This document shows positions 56,652 to 64,000 of a stretch of DNA of 64,000 nt, piece by piece. The notes beneath the pieces are model-generated. The model made no database searches and had not been told where the DNA came from. It saw only the letters and a list, made by a program, of their open reading frames with translations. How positions within the stretch are numbered: the first letter of the stretch is position 1; every line of letters starts with the position of its first letter. Source of the stretch: Lolium rigidum (lineage: Eukaryota > Streptophyta > Magnoliopsida > Poales > Poaceae). The stretch is taken from positions 40,325,047 through 40,389,046 of the forward strand of contig NC_061510.1 of the NCBI RefSeq assembly GCF_022539505.1, given 5' to 3'. Both the position numbers and the translations under genes were made by a program.

Positions 56652-56757
56652 CCCGGCAACAGCGCCAGAAAAAGAGCTTGTTGTTGACGTGGGAGATGGA
56701 AATCTTTGTGGTGTAACTTTTCTTCGTTCCCCGGCAACGGCGCCAGAAAAAGAGCTT
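56652..56757 (-). repeat. Duplicated primer-binding-site segment
   Basis: On the minus strand AGCTCTTTTTC followed by TGGCGCCGTTGCCGGGGA occurs next to the LTR (56757-56729). It occurs again, with one change (GCGCTGTTGC), about 77 bases further in (ending near 56652). Only the LTR-adjacent copy matches tRNA-Asp perfectly. Confidence 0.8.
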
Positions 56758-57923
56758 GATGGCGTGTAACTCACACGTTCGTTGGGAACCCCAAGAGGAA
56801 GGTATGATGCGCACAACAGCAAGTTTTCCCTCAGAAAGAAACCAAGGTTTATCGAACCAGGAGGAGCCAAGAAGCACGTTGAAGGTTGATGGCGGCGGAT
56901 GTAGTGCGACGCAACACCAGAGATTCCGGCGCCAACGTGGAACCCGCACAACACAACCAAAGTACTTTGCCCCAACGAAACAGATGAGGTTGTCAATCTC
57001 ACCGGCTTGCCGTAACAAATGATTAGATGTATAGTGTGGATGATGATTGTTTGCGAGAGAACAAGAAAGAACAAGTATTGCAAGTAGATTGTATTTCAAG
57101 TATAAAAGAATGGACCGGGGTCCACAGCTCACTAGAGGTGTCTCTCCCATAAGATAAATAGCATGTTGGGTGAACAAATTACAGTCGGGCAATTGACAAA
57201 TAAAGAGGGCATAACAATGCACATACATGACATGATGAATATTGTGAGATTTAATTGGGCATTACGACAAAGTACATAGACCGCTATCCAGCATGCATCT
57301 ATGCCTAAAAAGTCCACCTTCAGGTTATCATCCGAACCCCTTCCAAGTATTAAGTTGCAAAACAACAGACAATTGCATTAAGTATGGTGCGTAATGTAAT
57401 CAATAACTACATCCTCTGGACATAGCATCAATGTTTTATCCCTAGTGGCAACAAGACATCCATAACCTTAGAGGTTTCACGTCACTCCCCGCATTCATGG
57501 AGACATGAACCCACTATCGAGCATAAATACTCCCTCTTGGAGTTAAGAGCAAAAACTTGGCCGAGCCTCTACTAATAACGGAGAGCATGCAAGATCATAA
57601 ACAACACATAGGTAATAGATTGATAATCAACATAACATAGTATTCTCTATCCATCGGATCCCGACAAACACAACATATAGAATTACGGATAGATGATCTT
57701 GATCATGTTAGGCAGCTCACAAGATCCGACAATGAAGCACATGAGGAGAAGACAACCATCTAGCTACTGCTATGGACCCATAGTCCAGGGGTGAACTACT
57801 CACTCATCACTCCGGAGGCGACCATGACGGTGAAGAGTCCTCCTGGAGATGAATCCCCTCTCCGGCAGGGTGCTGGAGGTGATCTCCAGAATCCCCCGAG
57901 ATGGGATTGGCGGCGGCGGCGTC
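56757..57923 (-). repeat. Partial LTR of the inverted Athila element
   Basis: Its inner end is CACGCCATCA (minus strand), the same as the solo LTR at 31812. The outer ~440 bases are missing because Tat copy 2 begins at 57924. Confidence 0.85.
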
Positions 57924-59100
57924 TGTTATCACCAGAATTTGACCAAGTCAGAGGTGGGCCGCGATCGAAGATGGGTGTGAAGAAATATATAGAAGAAGTA
58001 TGTGGATCGGCCTTTTATACCAAGTTGGGCTTAATTGCCCGTGTATCTGTAACATATTAGATCGTATTTTAGTTTGGAGATAGAGTCTTATTCATGCACG
58101 GTTTGGTGCACGCCCGCATTAGAAAGTCCCCTGGACTATAAATATGTACCTAGGGTTTATGGAATAAACAACAACTCACGTTCAACCCCAAAAACAAACC
58201 AATCTCGAGCGCATCGCCAACTCCTTCATCTCGAAGGTTTCTATCGGAGTAGCGACATGCTCGCCTAGATCGCATCTTGCGATCTAGGCAGCACAAGCCC
58301 CACGTTGTTCATGCGTTGCTCGTATCGAAGCGTTTTTGATGGCGAGCAACGTAGTTATCATTAGATGTGTTAGGGTTAGCATTGTTCTTCGTTTAAGCAT
58401 GCTTACGTAGTGCAACCCTTGCATATCTAGCCGTCCTCACGCTCTGTCTCGGGTGTGGGGCGGCACCCCGCTTGATCATTATTTAGTAGATCCGATCCGT
58501 TACGATTGCTCCTTGTTCTACAAGGATTAGTTTAATATCCGCAATAGTTTGGCCTTACAATGGGGGGAGGATCCAGTGGCACGTAGGGTGGCGTTCGCAA
58601 GTCCTAAACGGGATGTTCCTAGGATCAACTTTCATGTTGGTTTTTTGGCCTTGTTTAGGATCGACTTACGAGCACCGTGCGTGGCCGCAAGGCCCAACCT
58701 CGGAGTAGGATGATCCGGTTATGCGGTGAAAACCCTAAATCGTCGTAGATCTCATTAGCTTCATCTTGATCAAGCAGGACCACCAAGTATTCGTGCACCC
58801 GTACGGATCATGGGTGGATCGGCTCTTTGAGCCGATTCACGGGATAACCCGAGAGCCGATCGAGGCTCGTATTTAACGTTTACATGTATGCCCTGCGAGA
58901 AACTAAGCGAGGCAACCTCATCACCTTCCCGACCGGTATAGGTCAGTGGCACGCCCTTGCACTCCGCAACGCCGCGTGTGACCGAGAAGAGCATTGCGGG
59001 CCGTCGCTCGGAGGGTCTCGGCCAGCCGCAGCTCTAGGCTCCCCCCGGCTCTACAGTGTTGACAAGGCCGCTGCCCACCGGTGGGTTTTGGCAGTCAACA
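57924..59100 (+). repeat. 5' LTR of Tat-type copy 2
   Basis: TGTTATCACC to CAGTCAACA, about 1.18 kb, TATA box (TATAAATA) at 58137-58144, followed by primer site TGGCACGCCCGGTGGGAC. Confidence 0.82.
58263..58836 (+). other. Hairpins in the LTR leader of Tat copy 2
   Basis: 58263-58289 keeps the perfect 12-bp stem and TCT loop of copy 1. 58430-58464 is the same length as the 16-bp hairpin of copy 1 but diverged: eight pairs survive (two as G-U), then a bulge and three more. 58818-58836 keeps the 8-bp stem with loop TTT instead of CTT. Confidence 0.7.
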
Positions 59101-59161
59101 CATTCTGGCACGCCCGGTGGGACGATCGTCTGCATCAACCACATCGCCATCTACATCTGAG

Positions 59162-60898
59162 ATGGCGGACGGCACGCCAATCACCTACGAGGATCTGCCT
59201 GACGACCTCAAGAAGCAATACAACGAGATCAAGGCTACCCTCGAAGCCGACCTCATCGGCTCGTATCACACGACCCGTCCGCATGGCGTCACGTGGAAAG
59301 ATTTCTCACCGGAAGGCGCACTCGACGAAGTGGACCTATCTGTCCCGTCAGAAGAACGTACCAAGGCCGTACGCCACGAGATTGGTGGCATGGTGGCTCA
59401 CTCGTTGCGCCTCCATTCCGAGAGCCTGGTGAATACTTTGGAGCATGTCGCCGTTCGGATGATCAGGGAGGTCATGAAGAATCCGCACTCTTTGTTGGAG
59501 TCAGCTCTCAGGACCTACCAAGGGAAAGTGTCACTCCAGCCCCGCTTGCCGTTGTCGCGCACATCGGCGACACCTGGAACGCATAATTCACCGGCGCGTG
59601 CCGTTGACAGGATTAACGGTACTCACCCCTGGAGGTGCCAACCGGGACATCCATTCAACATCAACATGATAGAACTGGGGCACCCCCTCGATGAAGATAA
59701 AGGCGAGGGCAATTGCTCTTATGGCAAAGACAAGGAAGAGGCTGTTCCATGTGATCGGCCCCGACACCGCCAAAACATCCTGGTGATGATCAAGGTAGAA
59801 GCCGATGCTAGTAATCGGCCCGTCGTATCCGTATCGCCCGCTCTCCCGTATGCGGAGTCGACCTTACGGGTGACGGGAAGGCGGGAGTACGGGTTTACAT
59901 CAGCTGATGAGCTAGAGGAAGTTGACATCGGTCCTGGGGATAAACCTCGACCTACTTTTATCAGCAAGAAGTTAGATCCGCAGCTCAGAGGACAGATGAT
60001 AGCCCTGTTGAAGGAATACCCGGATTGCTTTGCATGGGATTACACAGAGATGCCTGGTTTGGACAGGAGCATCATTGAGCATCGCCTCCCCCTGAAGAAA
60101 GGATTTCGGCCGTTCCAACAACGAGCACGTCAGATGAGGGCCGAGATTCTGGAAGAAGTCAAGAAGGAGATTGAGAAAATGTTGGCCGCCGGATTCATCA
60201 GGCCATGCAGGTATGCTGAGTGGATCTCCGGGATAGTTCCGGTGGAGAAGAAAGACGGCCGATGGCGCGTGGCCATCGATTTCCGAGATCTTAACAGAGC
60301 TACCCCAAAGGACGAATATCCGATGCCCGTGGCGGAAACATTGATAAACGCCGCTGCCGGCCACAAGGTGTTGAGCTTCATGGATGGCAACGCCGGTTAT
60401 AATCAGATTTTCATGGCTCCGGAAGACATACACAAGATCGCATTCGGAGTACCGAAGGCAGTGGGCTTGTTCGAATACGTGGTCATGACCTTCGGGCTCG
60501 AAGAATGCTCGAGTGCGACGTACCAGCGAGCCATGAATTATATATTTCATGATCCGATCGGCAAGTTGGTGGAGATCTATATCGACGACGTGGTGGTCAA
60601 ATCGGTATCCATGGAGGGGCACTTGGACGATCTACGCGCGCGTCCTAGAACGGACTCGAAATTCGGGCCGAGGATGAATCCGAAGAAGTGTGCTTTCGGC
60701 GTGACGGCTGGTCAATTCCTAGGTTTTCCGGTTCATGAACGGGGAATTGAGATCGGCCTCGAAAGTCGGAGGCGGTGCGTACCATGCAGCCGCCGACCAC
60801 GAAAAAGGAGCTTCAACGCCTCATCGGCAAGATCAATTTCGTCCGGCTGCTCATCTCTAATCTGCCGTGACGAATCGAGCCGTTCATGGCGCCGGTGA
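59162..60898 (+). pseudogene. Gag N-terminus fused to reverse transcriptase, no protease
   Basis: 578 codons open from ATG 59162. Residues 1 to about 145 are the gag N-terminus (MADGTPITYEDLPDDLKKQY). A short junction follows, then the pre-RT segment (GFTSADELEEVDIGPGD, about 255) and the reverse transcriptase from about 300, with VEKKDGRWRVAIDFRDLN and catalytic YIDD at 473-476. Relative to copy 1 the gag core is missing, and relative to complete Tat elements the protease is missing. The reading register is lost near 60765, so the RT C-terminus is garbled. The frame was possibly still translated, but the product cannot be a complete polyprotein. Confidence 0.7.
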
Positions 60899-63106
60899 AG
60901 ACCAAGTCCGACGACGAGTTTCACCGGGGGCGGTAACGAGCAATGAGCGTTTGATGAAATTAAGCGATATCCGACAACGCCGCCCGTGCTAGTTCCGCCC
61001 AAAGAAGACAGAGCCATTCTACATCTACCCGTCGGCAGCTGATACGTCCATCGCTTCGCAGTGGTGCAACTCTACGACGGCGTTGAGAGAGTCGTTTTCT
61101 ACCTCGGCAGGAGGATGCCGGACGCGGAGACAAGATACCCCGAGGTCGAGAAACTTTGTCTCCGTTTATTCTTCACCCGCACCAAGCTCCATCACATCCT
61201 TCCGACGGCGGAGATCATCGTCATCCGTAAATCAGACGTCGTCAAACACATGTTGTCGGCCCCCGTTTTGAAAGGCCGACTCGGTAAAATGGATGCTTGC
61301 GCCTGTCGAGTTTGATCTCCGGTACCCGCCTGCGAAGGCGTGCTAAGGCCAAGCGTTAGCCGATCTCATCGCTGAACGGATCAGCATCAATATAGCCGCA
61401 TTATCCATTCGTGCATGGGCTATGTTCTTCGATGGATCGGTTTGTGACGGTGGTTGCGGCATCGGCATTTTACTCGTATCACCTCGGGGGGCAGAGTACT
61501 CCTTCTCCATCAGATTATCTACCCCTTGCACCAATAACGTAGCAGAATATGAGGCAATACGTAAAGGAATGGAATTGTTATTGGAAGCTGGAGCTGAAGC
61601 TGTAGAGCTCTTCGGGGACTCAAAGTTGGTGATTAACCAGCTCACGGAGGAATATAGTTGCGAAAGTGAATCGCTGTTCCCATATTGGGTGGAATGCCGT
61701 GAGTTGATGACACAGCTTCCGGTACATTAACTTCAATTGGATCCCAAGATCCCGAATACCGATGCCAACAACCTCGCACAAATGGCGTCGAGGCTACATA
61801 GACATAGCCGACTGAGCAGAAGTTCGGATACAATTCCCGGAGCAGTAATGATTGGAGAGCCGAGATCTTCGATTATTTGAAAGATTCGGCTCGGGGCACC
61901 TAAACGGGTGAGATACAGAGCCATGAAGTATGTCCTTATAGGAGACGATATGTTCTACAGGACATTAGAAGGGTTGTTACTCAAGTGCCTAGGACCGACT
62001 GAGTCAAATCGGCTCTTACATGAGGTGCATGAAGGCGCCCGTGGAACACATCGAGTCGGCTCATAAGATGAAGTGGTTGATCGAGCGATCGTGGTTTTAT
62101 TGGCCCACTATGCTTGAAGATTGCTTCGCTATTACGGGGGTGCCAAGCATGTCGGATGTTCGGAAAATTCAGATGGTGCCAGCGTCAGCCGATGAACCCC
62201 ATCATCAAACCTTGGCCGTTTCGGGGTGGGGCATGGATATGATCGGCAAAATCCATCCAGCATCGGTAAAAAACATGAATGGATTTTGGTTATCACGGAT
62301 TACTTCACCAAGTGGGTGGAGGCCGTCCCTATGAAAAAAGTAACATCGGAGGACGTGATCAAGTTTGTGAAAGAACACGTCATTCATAGGTTTGGAATTC
62401 CCGGACTATCACGACCGATGGAGGTTCGGTCTTCACTTCTAAGGAATTCAGGAAGTTCTGTGATGATGTCGGGATTAAACTGATCCGATCATCCCCCTAC
62501 TATGCTCAAGCTAACGGACAGGCCGAGGCGTCCAATCAAAGCCTGATCAAGCTGATCAAGAGGAAAATTGACGAGAACCCTCGGGATTGGCACGAGAAGC
62601 TATCGAAGCGTTATGGGCCTACCGCATGTCGTGTCATGGAGCTATAAAGACCTCGCCGTACCAGCTTGTATATGGACAGGAGGCCGTATTGCCCCGGGAA
62701 ATTACGGTCGGATCAAGACGCGTCACGTTTCGAATGATCCGACGAACCGAAGAATATGCGGCTTTGATGAGCGACACTATTGAGGACGCAACGTAACTCG
62801 TGCTTTGGTCGTTGGAGAAGATTAAGGAAAACAAAGCCGAGGTGGCTCGTGCTTACAACAAAAAGGTTAGACCAAAGGAGTTCCAAGTTGGTGATCTTGT
62901 GTGGGAAGCTGTGTTGCCATTGGGAACCAGGGATAAGGCATATGGCAAATGGTCTCCTAATTGGCACGGCCCGTACAAAGTGGTCCAGTGCCTTGAAGGG
63001 TAATGCGTACATGTCGGAGGAATTGAGCGGCGAAAAGTTCCCCGTGGCCGTTAATGGTCAACACCTCAAGAAATATTTCCCAAGCATGTGGGATGATGGA
63101 CAGTAA
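60899..63106 (+). pseudogene. Tat-type RNase H, second RNase H and integrase, copy 2
   Basis: RNase H remnants at 61061-61315; archaeal-type RNase H at about 61420-61730 (MFFDGSVCDGGCGIGILLVS, NVAEYEAIRKGMELLLEAG, FGDSKLVINQL); integrase pieces at 62020-62800 (KMKWLIERSWFYWPTMLEDC, DYFTKWVEAVPMKK, a YQLVYGQEAVLP tail). The C-terminal end (HLKKYFPSMWDD) stops at 63106. At least five frame changes separate the pieces. Confidence 0.7.
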
Positions 63107-63162
63107 GATGTGGGGGCCGATTTCAGAATCGGCCAGTAAAAAAAAAATATATACATTAGAGC

Positions 63163-63271
63163 CGATGCACAGGCATCGACTTGAGAAAACATATGGAGAT
63201 TAACAGCTTGCAAGTACAGCCGATGCACGGGCATCGACTTCGAAAATGAGCCGTGACGCTGATATCGACTT
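63163..63271 (+). repeat. Short GCCGATGCAC repeats after pol
   Basis: GCCGATGCACAGGCATCGAC at about 63165, GCCGATGCACGGGCATCGAC at about 63221 and a diverged third copy near 63250. Each is partly palindromic. They lie between the pol stop and the antisense ORF. Confidence 0.65.
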
Positions 63272-63494
63272 TAGCAAAATAAGTTTATACACAGCTTGGC
63301 CTCGGACAGCCAAGATGAGCCGATATTTTGCCATCGGCTCCTCGTACGACAACTCCATTCTAGCAATCGACAAGGGGAAATTAGTTGAGGGGATTCCTTA
63401 CAAAGAAAGAGCCGATTGCTTGGGAAGGAGAACAAAAAGGAGGGTCTATTGACCAATCTACTATTGCTAGGCCTATATTAGTAGATCCTAATCT

Positions 63495-63975
63495 ATGGGC
63501 CGTCGCTTCCTTCGTCGTCGTCCTCGGAACTCTCATCGGCACTACCGCCGATGGGTTCCTCGTCGCCGCTTCCGTAACCCTCACGGGAGCTTCGTCTTCA
63601 TCTTCATCGTCGCTGCTCGTCGTTGTCCCACCACATGCGGAGACGCTTCGCCGGCGGATAACCCTCGAGTGAGTCATCGTCATCGTCGTCTTCCTCTTCC
63701 TCTTCTTCGGAGGTGGGGCAGCAGGTCCCGGGGGAACCGGTCGTCCTCGCTCTCCGACTCCGGCTTCCTCGACGGCGAGGAACCGAAGATCTCCGTCCCC
63801 GCCGGTCGGGGAGTCGGTCGTCTTCGGACCAGACAGAGGAGGCATGCTCTTCCAGGTCCCATGCTTCTGGGGCGCGGATGTCCGGTGGCGTCTCGCGGGA
63901 GGAGGAAGACCCGTAGGAAAGCTCGGAGGAAGAGTCGTGGAAGACCGACGAGGAGGAAGAAGAAGAGGAAGACAT
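63495..63975 (-). pseudogene. Antisense ORF (aORF) of the Tat-type element
   Basis: Starts with ATG at 63975, a poly-Ser run, then Arg-rich and strongly acidic stretches and a GYPPAKRLR motif that looks like a nuclear localisation signal. The first frame stops at 63604. Ser/Asp/Glu-rich coding continues in shifted frames to about 63495. Antisense ORFs between pol and the 3' LTR are known in the Tat lineage (Ogre, Retand, Grande); their function is unsettled. Confidence 0.6.
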
Positions 63976-64000
63976 GGGCTGTGGGGTTTGGGGGTTTTTG

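Larger units (their letters stand above)
55200..57923 (-). mobile_element. Inverted Athila-type element with an unknown ORF
   Basis: Read on the minus strand: partial 5' LTR (57923-56757), tRNA-Asp primer site, leader, one ORF (56444-55797), then the same non-coding tail as 45326 on, down to the gap. Gag and protease are absent; the ORF has replaced them but keeps the same last residues (VDASSLDNT). The LTR start is cut off by Tat copy 2 at 57924. Confidence 0.82.
57924..64000 (+). mobile_element. Tat/Retand-type gypsy element, copy 2
   Basis: LTR 57924-59100, primer site, gag-reverse transcriptase fusion frame, RNase H, archaeal-type RNase H, integrase and an antisense ORF; the 3' LTR lies beyond the window. 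The LTR and coding parts match copy 1 at 49088. It interrupts an inverted Athila LTR; the preceding pentamer is GCGTC. The pol frame is broken after the reverse transcriptase core. Confidence 0.85.

Noticed and set aside
1..64000. CRISPR arrays, rRNA or tRNA genes
   Set aside because: No regularly spaced identical short repeats and no rRNA or tRNA sequence was seen. The tRNA-like matches are retrotransposon primer-binding sites.

Overview
The window is nuclear DNA of a grass, most likely a Triticeae species (wheat, barley, rye, Aegilops). The reasons are GT-AG multi-exon plant genes, a Stowaway MITE, a long-TIR Mutator-like element, an L1-type LINE, and nested Ty3/gypsy LTRs that begin TGATACGTCTC and use a tRNA-Asp primer-binding site. 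All calls were made by reading the sequence; no database was searched.

Positions 1-24,100 are a small gene island. It holds a complete 13-exon EDR1/CTR1-type Raf-like MAPKKK (3206-11276, +, 998 aa predicted), an acidic F-box gene (12062-13540, -), a broken DUF3615-like gene (about 14902-15349, -), a second F-box gene with one intron (15715-17348, +) and a four-exon gene of unknown function (21163-24080, -). DNA transposons lie between them, including a Mutator-like element with a perfect 9-bp target duplication 0.6 kb upstream of the MAPKKK. A very young non-autonomous LTR element (17705-21014, two identical 276-bp LTRs, TSD GATGA) sits just beyond the stop codon of the unknown gene.

Positions 24,151 to about 33,940 are a minus-strand LINE whose 3' tail lies 70 bp upstream of the unknown gene's start codon. 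ORF2 (endonuclease, reverse transcriptase, zinc-binding C-terminus) is nearly intact and ORF1 is frameshifted. A solo Athila-type LTR (30212-31812, TSD CCATG) is inserted exactly at the ORF1 start codon. Then come a GC-rich stretch with a 32-bp minisatellite, a 2.5-kb LTR-like repeat, and a PIF/Harbinger-like element that has picked up a B3-domain gene with its own TATA box (37288 to about 38340).

Positions 38,650-64,000 are nested retrotransposons. An Athila-type 3' end and LTR are followed by a minus-strand gypsy gag scrap and a non-autonomous Athila element (41341-49087) that codes only for gag and protease. A Tat-type element (49088-55099) is inserted into its 3' LTR. After a 100-N gap there is an inverted Athila element coding for a different, unknown protein, cut in turn by a second Tat-type element (57924-64000). 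Both Tat copies lack the protease region, carry strong hairpins in the LTR leader, and the second shows the antisense ORF known from the Tat/Retand lineage. Only the genes in the first 24 kb look like functional host genes.
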